DNA of 12,745 nucleotides from CAYQOX01 sp964419335 (GCA_964419335.1 CAYQOX010000083.1:1-12745), one strand, 5' to 3'. Positions 1 to 7,758 are shown, numbered from the stretch's first letter. The notes: generated from the letters alone by a model not told the origin. Numbers and translations are program-made.

Positions 1-829
1 TCGCATCTTCATCGTTGCCATAATTGAAGGTGGCGCCTACGGTGAACATTTCATTAACTGCCCAGGAAGCGACCAAGTCATAGAGTAACCTATAATCAGA
101 AGAATTGTTATCTCTTTCTGGACCATATGCGACTGAATTTTGGATGTAGATATGCTCAGTGGGCATCAAGCGCCAAGCCGCATGAAAGGTTTTTCCATCG
201 TTGTTATCTTCAACTCGATCCCAACCTTGGGTTACGCCCAAACTCACCTCTGTCCATTCGGCGAAGGGGTAGGTCATACGCAGACCTGTGTGAGTTTTTG
301 GTACTGCATAGCTAAACATCAGTGAACGGGAGAAATTATCGTTTTGGGGGCTCTCAATCAACTCATAACCATGCCAAGATGCAAAGCGACCGACATCAAT
401 TGTTAAGCCATTTTCAATTGGAGCAATATAGGAGATATAAGCCTGATAGACATTCATGTCATCATTTTGAAAGATGCTATCATTATCTTTAAGTTTGCCA
501 CCAATTTTTTCTGCATCTTCACCAAAGGCAAAATCAGCACGAAAACCAACTTCTCCCAAATCTTCGGGCAGGTTATCGATGTACAGATTCAGCATGTTGA
601 AATCAACAATGTCGTCATGATCTGTATCGAAGTAGCGCCCAACGTTACCATTGTTTGTTTGGCTGGGTTGATTGAAGTTATAGGTATAGGACATATCCAA
701 ATACCCACCTACTTCAATACCTCCCAACGCACTAGATGTCGCTTCCGACAAAGCACCTGCGTTCACACCTGCTACCATCGTGGATAGTGCCAATGCTGCG
801 ACGCCGACCATAATTACAACTCGTTTCAT
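1..829 (-). CDS. Outer-membrane beta-barrel porin, N-terminal part (runs off left edge)
   Basis: The minus strand is open from ATG at 829 to the window edge (276 full codons, no stop). The start follows AAAGGAG with 8 nt spacing. Residues 1-25 form a signal peptide (MKR, then a hydrophobic run ending near VNAGA). The mature part opens with GGIEVGGYLDMSYTYNF and then shows alternating aromatic and polar stretches with asparagine/aspartate-rich loops, such as DVGRFASWHGYELIESP and ENGLTI. This pattern fits outer-membrane porins of the OmpL-like BBP2 (formerly DUF1597) type, which form diffusion pores. The C-terminus and last strands lie outside the window, so length and family cannot be confirmed. 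It stands alone at its 5' side, divergent from trpE. Family assignment is from pattern recognition; an outer-membrane barrel is fairly sure, the substrate unknown. Confidence 0.75.
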   Translation of the reverse strand, partial: MKRVVIMVGVAALALSTMVAGVNAGALSEATSSALGGIEVGGYLDMSYTYNFNQPSQTNNGNVGRYFDTDHDDIVDFNMLNLYIDNLPEDLGEVGFRADFAFGEDAEKIGGKLKDNDSIFQNDDMNVYQAYISYIAPIENGLTIDVGRFASWHGYELIESPQNDNFSRSLMFSYAVPKTHTGLRMTYPFAEWTEVSLGVTQGWDRVEDNNDGKTFHAAWRLMPTEHIYIQNSVAYGPERDNNSSDYRLLYDLVASWAVNEMFTVGATFNYGNDEDA

Positions 830-861
830 CTGCTTTTCTCCTTTCTCAATAGAAAAGAACA

Positions 862-922
862 ATTATAGGATTTAATATTAAATCATCACGTTGAATTTAA
901 ATGAAATAAGAACCCAGGTCAA
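862..922 (-). promoter_or_regulatory. Candidate promoter region of the porin gene
   Basis: Read on the minus strand, TTGACC (922-917) is followed after 17 nt by TAAATT (899-894), a reasonable sigma-70-like pair. A second, perfect TATAAT lies at 867-862, closer to the gene but without a good -35 at normal distance. Between them is the 16-bp palindrome at 869-884. Either box would give a leader of roughly 25-60 nt. Confidence 0.4.
869..884. repeat. 16-bp perfect palindrome upstream of the porin
   Basis: GATTTAATATTAAATC is perfectly self-complementary over 16 bp and directly abuts the TATAAT box at 862-867. Its place suggests an operator for a dimeric regulator, but its AT-richness in an AT-rich intergenic region makes chance occurrence possible. 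Confidence 0.35.
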
Positions 923-1261
923 GATTGTTTTCCATAAAAAAAACATTGAGTGCGGTTTTTTTGCCACACTGCTGGGGCTTGAAATCCTCGTTGGACTGGT
1001 TTTGGCTTGAACCGTAATTATCAAAACTGCCTGAAAATATTGAAATTAGAATTTTTGTATTGAAATAGTTTGTTCATGGAGTAGTATGAAAATGATTAAA
1101 AATCTTATCTAAAAAGGATTCGATAAAACTTTCTAAATTGAACTTTGAATAGTTTTTTAATAATTTTGTACGCTTGTCTATGTATCAGGTTTACAATGGC
1201 AATTAACCAAATTAATTTGCGTTCACTCTAAATTACATATCCTATCTTTGGGGTAGTTGAA

Positions 1262-1289
1262 TTGACTACGTTCTATTTCGAATTATGAT
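1262..1289 (+). promoter_or_regulatory. Candidate trpE promoter
   Basis: TTGACT (1262-1267), a 16-nt spacer and TATGAT (1284-1289) form a good sigma-70-like promoter, giving a start near 1296 and a leader of only about 20 nt. That is too short for a leader peptide attenuator. A 5-bp dyad, GTAGT (1253-1257) and ACTAC (1265-1269), overlaps the -35 box and could be an operator, though its spacing does not match the E. coli TrpR site. Confidence 0.55.
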
Positions 1290-1317
1290 GTTATCATTCT
1301 GAGAGTATAGAGAATGG

Positions 1318-2820
1318 ATGGTATTTATCTCAATGTATGAACCCACATTTGATCGATTTCAATCCTTGGCAAAAAAAGGGAATATGATCCCCCTTTCCCG
1401 GGTGATCATGGCCGATCTGGAAACCCCTGTTTCTGCTTATCTTAAGTTAGCAAAAGACGATCCCCATTCTTTCTTGTTGGAGAGTGTGGAACAGGGGGAG
1501 AAACTGGGGCGCTATTCCTTCATCGGCACCTCTCCTTCGCGCATATTTACTTGTTTAAATCAAACAATGAAGGAAAAATCAGGAGAGCACGAAAAAGAAT
1601 ACCGCCTTTCTCCTGAGCAGGATCCGCTATCTATTTTAGAAGCCTTCATGGCTCAATTCCAAACGGTGACCTTGGAAGAATTACCTCCTTTTACAGGAGG
1701 TTTGGTCGGCTTTCTAGGTTATGAAATGGTGCAGCATTTTGAACGATTGGAGTTCAACAATCGCGATGACTTTGGCATTCCTGATTCGGTTTTTTACTTT
1801 GCCGATACGATGGTCGTGTTCGACCACTTCCAGCGCACCATTTCGGTCGTAACCAATGTATCCATCGATAATAATGATTTAGAAAAAGCCTATCGCGAAG
1901 GATGCCGCAAACTTGACTCCATTGTGGATCGTTTGCGTCAATCGCTTCCCCCGATTCCATTCGGGGCCGGGAAAAGTAAAATTGCTGAAGTGGAAACGAA
2001 TTGGGAGAAGGAGTCTTTTCAAAAAGCCGTGGATAAAAGTTTGGAATACATTCGCGCAGGTGATATTTTCCAAATTCAGGTGGGCATACGCAGCGGTGTG
2101 GAAATTGCCTCCGGCCCATTAGATTTATACCGCGCCTTACGGCGTATCAATCCCTCGCCTTACACTTTCTTTTTCCGGTACGAAGATATGTGTTTAGTAG
2201 GGGGCTCTCCAGAAATCCTGGTAAAGATGACGAACAACCATGTGATTTATCGCCCCATTGCTGGAACCCGCCGCCGCGGAAAGACACCAGAAGAAGATTT
2301 ATTTTTAGAAAGAGAACTGAGCCAAGATCCTAAGGAACAGGCGGAACATATTATGCTAGTCGATTTAGGACGAAACGACATTGGCCGGGTCTGTCAATTT
2401 CATGGGGTGAATGTGACGAGTTTAATGTACATCGAGCGTTACTCCCATGTCATGCATCTGGTGTCGAATGTGGAAGGAGATTTATTGGAAGAGAAGAACG
2501 GTTTTGATCTTTTGCGCGCGACTTTTCCCGCAGGCACGGTTACGGGGGCCCCCAAAATTCGCTCGATGGAGATTATCGAGGAACTTGAACCGACCAAGCG
2601 TGGTCCCTACGCCGGGGCCCTGGGGTGGTATGGCTTATCCGGCGACCTGGATTTCTGTATTACCTTACGGACAATTACAGTCGTCGGCAATAAAGCCTAT
2701 TTCCAAGCCTCGGCGGGAATTGTGGCTGATTCCAACCGGGATTTTGAATATCAAGAAGTCGAGAATAAAAGCCGGGCGATGTTACGCGCCATCGAAATGG
2801 CGGAGTGTATGAAAGAATAG
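1318..2820 (+). CDS. trpE: Anthranilate synthase component I
   Basis: Chorismate-using subunit of anthranilate synthase; with ammonia delivered by TrpG it makes anthranilate, the first committed step of tryptophan synthesis, in the cytoplasm. The 500-aa length is typical. The N-terminal domain has the LLES motif (about residues 53-56, followed by GRYSFIG) that in this family belongs to the tryptophan feedback site. The chorismate-binding domain shows PIAGTRRRG (about 314-322), LVDLGRNDIGRV (about 346-358), GTVTGAPKIRSMEI (about 403-416) and GPYAGALGWYG. These and LLES favour TrpE over the paralogue PabB. The start is uncertain: ATG at 1318 has only weak AGAGA upstream, and the in-frame ATG at 1333 (MYEPTFDRF) matches the usual family N-terminus, also without a clear Shine-Dalgarno. 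trpG follows after 14 nt. No other trp genes are in the window. Confidence 0.95.
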   Translation: MVFISMYEPTFDRFQSLAKKGNMIPLSRVIMADLETPVSAYLKLAKDDPHSFLLESVEQGEKLGRYSFIGTSPSRIFTCLNQTMKEKSGEHEKEYRLSPEQDPLSILEAFMAQFQTVTLEELPPFTGGLVGFLGYEMVQHFERLEFNNRDDFGIPDSVFYFADTMVVFDHFQRTISVVTNVSIDNNDLEKAYREGCRKLDSIVDRLRQSLPPIPFGAGKSKIAEVETNWEKESFQKAVDKSLEYIRAGDIFQIQVGIRSGVEIASGPLDLYRALRRINPSPYTFFFRYEDMCLVGGSPEILVKMTNNHVIYRPIAGTRRRGKTPEEDLFLERELSQDPKEQAEHIMLVDLGRNDIGRVCQFHGVNVTSLMYIERYSHVMHLVSNVEGDLLEEKNGFDLLRATFPAGTVTGAPKIRSMEIIEELEPTKRGPYAGALGWYGLSGDLDFCITLRTITVVGNKAYFQASAGIVADSNRDFEYQEVENKSRAMLRAIEMAECMKE

Positions 2821-2834
2821 GTTAGGTGCGAATT

Positions 2835-3407
2835 ATGCTGCTTTTTATCGATAATTATGATTCTTTTACCTATAATCTCTATCAATATTTAGGGGAATTG
2901 GGCTCGGAGATGGAAGTCTACCGGAATGACCAAATCACCTTGGAAGAAATCGCCTCGAAAAAACCGAAAGGCATTCTTATCTCACCCGGTCCTGGACGTC
3001 CCGAGGACGGAGGCATCTCTATGCCTGCAATTGAACGATTTCACAAAGAGATTCCTATATTAGGGGTATGTCTTGGTCACCAGTGTATAGGCGCGGTTTT
3101 TGGGGGGATTGTCGATCGGGCAGACCGGCTCATGCATGGAAAAACTTCCATGATTCATCATAATGGGGAAGGGGTGCTAACGGGATTGGATAATCCTTTT
3201 ATAGCCACTCGTTATCATTCTCTTTTAGTGAAGAAAGATAACTTTCCAGAATGTCTTGAAATTACAGCAAAAACCGATCAGGGCGAAATCATGGGACTCG
3301 TGCATAAAGAATATCCCACTTTTGGGGTGCAGTTCCATCCAGAATCGATTCTTACGATTGAGGGGAAACGCCTGCTCTCCAATTTCTTGAAAATGATCGA
3401 TCAATGA
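2835..3407 (+). CDS. trpG: Anthranilate synthase component II (glutamine amidotransferase)
   Basis: Class I glutamine amidotransferase that hydrolyses glutamine and passes ammonia to TrpE. With the start at 2835 the protein is 190 aa, normal for the family, and begins MLLFIDNYDSFTYNL, the canonical N-terminus. I prefer this ATG over the in-frame GTG at 2826, because AGGTG (2824-2828) sits 6 nt before it and serves as its Shine-Dalgarno. The oxyanion motif SPGPGRPEDGG is at about 50-60; the nucleophile is Cys79 in GVCLGHQ; the rest of the triad is His168 and Glu170 in FHPES. It is close behind trpE and surely cotranscribed. In many bacteria this subunit also serves aminodeoxychorismate synthase (PabA role) in folate synthesis; no pabB is visible here, so a dual role is possible but not shown. 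Confidence 0.95.
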   Translation: MLLFIDNYDSFTYNLYQYLGELGSEMEVYRNDQITLEEIASKKPKGILISPGPGRPEDGGISMPAIERFHKEIPILGVCLGHQCIGAVFGGIVDRADRLMHGKTSMIHHNGEGVLTGLDNPFIATRYHSLLVKKDNFPECLEITAKTDQGEIMGLVHKEYPTFGVQFHPESILTIEGKRLLSNFLKMIDQ

Positions 3408-3426
3408 TAAGAGGCGATTTTTTTTT
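3369..3426 (+). terminator. Possible terminator after trpG
   Basis: A run of nine T (3418-3426) follows AGGCG (3412-3416), which can pair with CGCCT (3369-3373) inside the end of trpG. The loop is long (38 nt) and the stem only 5 bp, so this is a weak candidate. The T-run is the main argument. Confidence 0.3.
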
Positions 3427-3461
3427 AGTTCCATCCAAATCAGCGATCTATACTCTTGCCG

Positions 3462-3489
3462 TTGAAAGTGTCTTTGACGAAGATAATAT
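3462..3489 (+). promoter_or_regulatory. Candidate promoter of the GlcD-like gene
   Basis: TTGAAA (3462-3467), 16 nt, TAATAT (3484-3489). Together with the T-run after trpG it suggests that the oxidase gene is transcribed separately from trpEG. Confidence 0.4.
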
Positions 3490-3522
3490 AAAATGTAAGA
3501 ACCGAAAATGATCGGAGCTGTA

Positions 3523-4926
3523 ATGTTTGGCCTAACTCCAGGGAAATCGGCTGCCGGTTTGGATGCGCAGTTCGTCAAAACCTTATACAAGATTTTTTCT
3601 TCAGAACGCGTCTCGACTGAGCCTGTAGATTGTCTCACTTATTCTTACGATGCGACAAAAAAAGAATACCCACCCCAAGCCGTGGTGTGGCCAACCACAG
3701 CTCACGAAATTGCTAATTTACTGAAAGCAGCGAATGAATATAAAGTTCCTCTCTATCCCCGCGGAGGAGGAACGGGACTGACGGGCGGAGCCTTGGCGAC
3801 GCACGGGGGGATTTTGGTTTCGATGGAGCGTATGGCGGAGGTGCTGGAACTCGACGAAGAAAACCGCTTGATCACTGCCCAACCCGGCATTCCTTTGGGT
3901 GAATTGAAAAGCCTTGTTCAAGAAAAAGGGTTGTTTTACCCTCCCGATCCTTCCAGCGCCAAGAGCGCTTCCTTAGGGGGTACCCTGGCAGAATGTGCCG
4001 GCGGACTTAATTGCGTGAAATATGGAACCACCAAGGATTGGGTGCAATCGATCGAAGCGGTGCTGCCTACCGGAGAGATCATCCATGTGGGCACCAAAGC
4101 CCGTAAAAGCGTGGTGGGCTATAACCTCTTGCAATTAATAATCGGTTCGGAAGGAACCTTGGCATTTATTACAAAAGCGACGTTGCGTCTAATTCCGTAT
4201 CCTGAGCATCGCGAGACCTTCATTGCCTTATTTGATACGGTGAAAGATTCCTCCTATGCGGTTCGATCGATTCTTTCGAGTGGAGTGGTACCCTGCGCGT
4301 TGGAATTTATCGACCGTAAGTGCTTGGAAGCAGGGAATGAGTATGCCCAAAAGCATACGATTCCCATTGCCGAAGCCTTATTAATCGTAGAATGTGATGG
4401 CTATAATAAAAGTGATGTTGAAAAGGACTTGGAAGTTTTAATGCAATCCTGCCGGGAGCAAGGGGCTACATCCATCCAACAAGCTCATAATGAACAGGAA
4501 CGCATAAACTTATGGGCTATCCGTAAGACCCTAAGCCCCGCGATGTATACCAAAGCCCCATTTAAAACCAATGAAGATGTATGCGTTCCCATCGCGAGCT
4601 ATCCTGACTTGATGGAACGCGCGTATGAAATTAGCCAAAAACATAATGTACTGACTCTTTGCTTTGGGCACGCGGGAGATGGCAATATCCATGTGAATTT
4701 TATGTCTCACAAGGAGAAGGATCCGGATGTGGAGGTGGCCGTTCATGAACTTTTTCAATCGGTGGTCGATATGGGAGGCAGTATTTCTGGAGAGCATGGC
4801 ATTGGCATCATGAAATTACCCTATTTGCATTTGGAATTGGGAGAGCGGGAACGGCAATTGCTCAAGGATATCAAATATCTCTTTGATCCGAATCTTATCT
4901 TGAATCCTGAAAAAATTATTGCATGA
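3523..4926 (+). CDS. FAD-linked oxidase, GlcD / D-lactate dehydrogenase type
   Basis: Flavoprotein of the GlcD/DLD family (FAD_binding_4 plus FAD-oxidase C-terminal domain), which oxidises 2-hydroxy acids such as glycolate or D-lactate and passes electrons to an acceptor. The start at 3523 (467 aa) has GGAG (3514-3517) 5 nt upstream; an in-frame ATG at 3508 has none. The FAD-binding PP-loop motif PRGGGTGLTGGA lies at about 79-90, SLGGTLAECAGG at about 145-156, and the C-terminal family motifs HAGDGNIHVN at about 383-392 and GEHGIG at 423-428 are intact. Length is usual for GlcD. No glcE or glcF iron-sulfur partner lies next to it, so it may use partners elsewhere or belong to a stand-alone D-lactate or 2-hydroxyglutarate dehydrogenase branch. 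Substrate cannot be told from sequence by eye. Confidence 0.88.
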   Translation: MFGLTPGKSAAGLDAQFVKTLYKIFSSERVSTEPVDCLTYSYDATKKEYPPQAVVWPTTAHEIANLLKAANEYKVPLYPRGGGTGLTGGALATHGGILVSMERMAEVLELDEENRLITAQPGIPLGELKSLVQEKGLFYPPDPSSAKSASLGGTLAECAGGLNCVKYGTTKDWVQSIEAVLPTGEIIHVGTKARKSVVGYNLLQLIIGSEGTLAFITKATLRLIPYPEHRETFIALFDTVKDSSYAVRSILSSGVVPCALEFIDRKCLEAGNEYAQKHTIPIAEALLIVECDGYNKSDVEKDLEVLMQSCREQGATSIQQAHNEQERINLWAIRKTLSPAMYTKAPFKTNEDVCVPIASYPDLMERAYEISQKHNVLTLCFGHAGDGNIHVNFMSHKEKDPDVEVAVHELFQSVVDMGGSISGEHGIGIMKLPYLHLELGERERQLLKDIKYLFDPNLILNPEKIIA

Positions 4927-4957
4927 ACAATAACATTCCTTTATAATTGTTTTCATG
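4922..4957. repeat. Imperfect AT-rich inverted repeat at the end of the oxidase gene
   Basis: CATGAACAAT (4922-4931) pairs with ATTGTTTTCATG (4946-4957) if two T are bulged, with a loop of 14 nt. It overlaps the TGA stop of the oxidase gene. There is no clean T-run after it, so terminator function is doubtful. Confidence 0.25.
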
Positions 4958-4981
4958 TGTATCTTTATGAGGTTGAGGAAA

Positions 4982-5000
4982 CGCGATGGGAGCCATCGCG
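4982..5000 (+). promoter_or_regulatory. Perfect hairpin before the TPR-like gene
   Basis: CGCGATGG, loop GAG, CCATCGCG: eight perfectly paired, GC-rich bases with a 3-nt loop. No T-run follows, so it is not an ordinary terminator. It contains the ATG of the 9-codon ORF at 4986 and could hide that start in the mRNA. Confidence 0.5.
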
Positions 5001-5015
5001 GATAAGTTACGATGA
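4986..5015 (+). CDS. Possible 9-codon leader ORF coupled to the TPR-like gene
   Basis: ATG at 4986 follows GAGG (4975-4978) with a 7-nt spacer, better than any ribosome site of the downstream gene. It encodes MGAIADKLR and stops at TGA 5013-5015, which overlaps the ATG at 5012 as ATGA, the classic arrangement for translational coupling. A ribosome finishing here could restart on the TPR-like gene, whose own upstream sequence (GATAAGTTACG) is a poor Shine-Dalgarno. Its peptide is probably not functional in itself. Inference only. Confidence 0.35.
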   Translation: MGAIADKLR

Positions 5016-6118
5016 AACCTATAAGCTTCTTTTCCTTCAAGATTGTGTATCTATCGTTCTTATTATTCCTAACTTGCTTGTTTGTCCCCGGTATCTGCGC
5101 ACAGAACGCACCTTCCATCCCGTCTGCTTTGACGAACTCTTCAGGAGAGAACAATTCTTTGGCAGAGTTATTAAAAGCCGATTTAATGAAGCGCTTTTTG
5201 GATTCTAGTGAGCAGGCAGACAAAAGCATAACAAACAAGCGGCAACGTCCTTCTCCAGAGCTGGGACAACGGAGACAATCATACCAGCCGTTGGATATTT
5301 CCAAATATTTGGGACCAAAGGCCGACCAAGATAAAACCTATGACCGTCTTCGTGATTCTGGCAGGATACCGCCTTCGATGCCCTCTGCCCCGATACCAGA
5401 AAGCACGGGGGTGATTGATACGCTTTTAGGAGAAATGCCGTTAGAAAAACAATTGAATTACGTAGAAGATTTATTACAGCGCCGTAAATATAAAGAAGCC
5501 ATGAAGACGGTTGATTATCTTTTAGGTAAGAACTTACCAAAGGAAGAGAAACTCAAAGCCTTGGTCTTACGGGAAAAGGCCTTGTTTCATAATCAATTTT
5601 ATGAAGATGTTGAGAATGATTATTACCGCCTGAAAGCGTATTATCCAGAAAAAGAAGAAATCCAAGAGTTAAAAAAATATTTAGAGCGAGAAAGTCAGAT
5701 CGCTGAACTTAAGAAAAAGGTACGTGAAAACCCCGCCGATAAAGAGAATCAACATAAGTTATTGCAAATGTACAAGCATTATGGCTGGATGGATTTCGCT
5801 GAGCAGTTCTTTGCAGAAGAAATCTTGGATATTTCTGAACCCACCATTGTGAGTTTGTGTAATGTGTATTATGAGAAAAAAGATTATGACATGTTGATTG
5901 ATTTATGCGAAAAAGTACAGGATCTTTATCCTGAAAATGGTATGTTTGTTTATAACAAAGGAGTAGGATATTATTCCAAAGGCGATCCTCTATCTAAAGA
6001 TAAGGCCATTCAAGCGTTCGAGGAAGCGCGCACAATGTCTCTCTCTACCCCTTTACGCCGCAATCTAATGTGGTACCTCAAACGCCTGCAACCAGAAAAC
6101 ACTTATTCTCGTTTTTAA
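5012..6118 (+). CDS. Secreted TPR-like helical repeat protein of unknown function
   Basis: 368 aa, not recognised as a named family. Residues 1-30 are a signal peptide (MKP, a long hydrophobic stretch, VPGICA before QNAPS); no lipobox cysteine is placed correctly, so it is probably periplasmic or exported rather than a lipoprotein. Residues 31-135 are low in hydrophobics, rich in serine, proline, lysine and glutamine, and look disordered. From about 144 on, helical pairs typical of tetratricopeptide repeats appear (LEKQLNYVEDLLQRRKYKEA; ENQHKLLQMYKHYGWMDFAE at 246-265; SLCNVYYEKKDYDMLIDLCE at 281-300; FVYNKGVGYYSKGD at 312-325 with KAIQAFEEA). Such repeats bind other proteins; the partner is unknown. 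Its start is reached through the ATGA overlap described at 4986. It converges with the FG-GAP gene and overlaps it by 4 bases. Confidence 0.75.
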   Translation: MKPISFFSFKIVYLSFLLFLTCLFVPGICAQNAPSIPSALTNSSGENNSLAELLKADLMKRFLDSSEQADKSITNKRQRPSPELGQRRQSYQPLDISKYLGPKADQDKTYDRLRDSGRIPPSMPSAPIPESTGVIDTLLGEMPLEKQLNYVEDLLQRRKYKEAMKTVDYLLGKNLPKEEKLKALVLREKALFHNQFYEDVENDYYRLKAYYPEKEEIQELKKYLERESQIAELKKKVRENPADKENQHKLLQMYKHYGWMDFAEQFFAEEILDISEPTIVSLCNVYYEKKDYDMLIDLCEKVQDLYPENGMFVYNKGVGYYSKGDPLSKDKAIQAFEEARTMSLSTPLRRNLMWYLKRLQPENTYSRF

Positions 6119-7758
6119 ATACCCATAAGCCGCAGTAGGAGCTGAAGAAGATCCTCTTCGTTGGTTAAATCATCATTGGTGAAATCGCTGGTTTGGTTTT
6201 CCTGCTTCCATTCTGTCCCCAATTGCAGTAAGTCTTTGGTATCAAGCACACCATCCTTATTCGGATCGAAAAAGCGCGGGCGGTACTGATTTAAGTACGC
6301 CGAGGGGGAAGCCGAATCGATATTACCCGGGGCGCCGATCAAGAAATCATGCAAACCATTGCGGTTGTAATCCCCTATATAGTCGACCGAGTGGCCAAAT
6401 AAATCTTGATCCTTACGCCCATAAAAGATCATTGACGATATTTCCGCTAAATTGGAATGAATTCGTTCTGGTTGTATTTGCTCTCCTTGAATGACATATA
6501 CCGCACCGGTTTGTTCTTGCGGTGAGAAGGGACTGAATGCGTTCGATACTCCTAGCGCCAAATTGTTTTGATAAACTGAGATGACTTCACCCAAGCCTGA
6601 ATTTCGAACCCAGTGCGTGAGAAGGGTGGTGTTTTTTAGGTCATTGCGATCGATGTTCATAACCGGTTCCATAGTGGTCGAGCTTTGAATAATAGCCACC
6701 GCGCCTCTTGGCTGGGTGGAGTTTTCGATTGTGGCACTAGAAAAGCCGGCGGCGATGTCGTGAATGCCATCATTGTTGAAATCACCGCCTTTCAGGGTGG
6801 TGATTGCATGTTGATCTACTTTGCTGAAAAGGGATAAGTGATACTGCCAGGATTTATGGGGAATATTGTCGTAGGAATAATTGCCGGTCAGACGGGACCC
6901 CCCTTCGAGAATCAAGAGCCGGGCTTGGGGGGGAGCATCGGCGACCCCTAAAGAAAGAGCAAGTTCAGGAAACTCGTCCCCACTCAGGTCCCCTACAAAC
7001 TCGAAAGAACTTCCGAAGTGCTCGTTTCCTGTTTCAAAAGAGTCGGGACCGGTAACGCTCCAGATTAGATTTTGCGGAATCGTATCTGGAGTGACGATTT
7101 TCTCTGGGTAAGCGTTTGAACCATAGACAAGATAGGCATTAGATCGATTGTCTAAAACGTTTGATGCCTGGGTTTGATAGATGGGAAAATCGGTGAAAGA
7201 ATCATCATTGAAATAGGCCCCTTCCCCTATTCCGTGACCGAGTTGCTCGCCGGGGCGTCCTTCTATAATTAAGGCAAAAGCCTCTTCATTGGAAACATGA
7301 ATCGATTGAGGTTGACTGGAGCCTTTAAGAATATAGATTCGTCCTTCGCTGCCTGTTTCTCCGTCAAAGGGAGCCCCGATCGCAATATCGTTCCAACCAT
7401 CGTTATTGAAATCGCCTATGGCCGCCACTGAAATGCCAAATGCGCTTCCTTCATAACCGGAGATCGTAATCTTGGGTATACGAAATGATTCCCTGAGGTC
7501 AATGTTTTGAGGAAATTTTTGTTTGCCGATGATGATGAAAATTCGATCATTGAACGGCTCGCTGACAATAAATTCCGGCTCTCCTCCAGGTGCAGCAAAA
7601 TTGCCTACACTCTTAGTGACGTACCCTGTGAGGTACTCTTCTGTACCCCCGTAAAACCGTGAGGATTCAGGTAAAAGTCGATTCATATCGAGAGGCTGGG
7701 CATAGTTGGATACCGAAAAAATGAGTATCGAGAAGAAGGCTAAGATTATTTTATTCAT
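6115..7758 (-). CDS. Secreted FG-GAP repeat protein with C-terminal dockerin-like domain
   Basis: 547 aa. The start has GGAG 7 nt upstream. A signal peptide (about 1-20, ending SNYAQ) directs export. Integrin-alpha-like FG-GAP repeats with calcium-loop sequences follow: GDFNNDGWNDIAIGAP (115-130), a degenerate copy near 181-194, GDLSGDEFPELALSLG (256-271), GDFNNDGIHDIAAGFS (325-340) and GDYNRNGLHDFLIGAP (462-477), together suggesting a beta-propeller. The C-terminus (about 498-547) has two EF-hand-like loops, DPNKDGVLDTKD and DFTNDDLTNEED, each followed by a leucine-rich helix, as in type I dockerins. In cellulolytic clostridia dockerins bind cohesins; in other bacteria such tails are common and their partners mostly unknown. 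Likely a calcium-dependent surface or extracellular adhesion or anchoring protein. No cohesin gene is visible nearby. Confidence 0.82.
   Translation of the reverse strand: MNKIILAFFSILIFSVSNYAQPLDMNRLLPESSRFYGGTEEYLTGYVTKSVGNFAAPGGEPEFIVSEPFNDRIFIIIGKQKFPQNIDLRESFRIPKITISGYEGSAFGISVAAIGDFNNDGWNDIAIGAPFDGETGSEGRIYILKGSSQPQSIHVSNEEAFALIIEGRPGEQLGHGIGEGAYFNDDSFTDFPIYQTQASNVLDNRSNAYLVYGSNAYPEKIVTPDTIPQNLIWSVTGPDSFETGNEHFGSSFEFVGDLSGDEFPELALSLGVADAPPQARLLILEGGSRLTGNYSYDNIPHKSWQYHLSLFSKVDQHAITTLKGGDFNNDGIHDIAAGFSSATIENSTQPRGAVAIIQSSTTMEPVMNIDRNDLKNTTLLTHWVRNSGLGEVISVYQNNLALGVSNAFSPFSPQEQTGAVYVIQGEQIQPERIHSNLAEISSMIFYGRKDQDLFGHSVDYIGDYNRNGLHDFLIGAPGNIDSASPSAYLNQYRPRFFDPNKDGVLDTKDLLQLGTEWKQENQTSDFTNDDLTNEEDLLQLLLRLMGI

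Larger units (their letters stand above)
830..1317. other. AT-rich divergent intergenic region, porin / trpE
   Basis: These 488 bases separate two divergent genes. Apart from the candidate promoters at both ends and the palindrome at 869-884, I see no convincing gene, RNA or terminator. A-tracts and T-tracts are common (for example around 936-962). A short tryptophan-containing frame at 946-1017 lacks an ATG and is discussed among the rejected items. Confidence 0.6.

Noticed and set aside
467..787. 106-codon plus-strand frame opposite the porin.
   Set aside because: Antisense to the porin frame, which has a signal peptide and ribosome site; the antisense translation is not protein-like.
946..1017. 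Short frame with three tryptophan codons (…LDWFWLEP then stop) upstream of trpE, reminiscent of a trp leader peptide.
   Set aside because: It has only a TTG start without a good Shine-Dalgarno, lies about 300 bases before trpE and upstream of the likely trpE promoter, and no terminator/antiterminator pair follows it.
1314..1340. Eight-codon ORF (MDGIYLNV) overlapping the trpE start in another frame.
   Set aside because: No ribosome site beyond what trpE itself has, and no arrangement that would aid trpE translation; most likely chance.
4957..5208. 83-codon frame overlapping the start of the TPR-like gene.
   Set aside because: It is out of frame with the gene that has a clear signal peptide, and its translation resembles no protein; a shadow frame.
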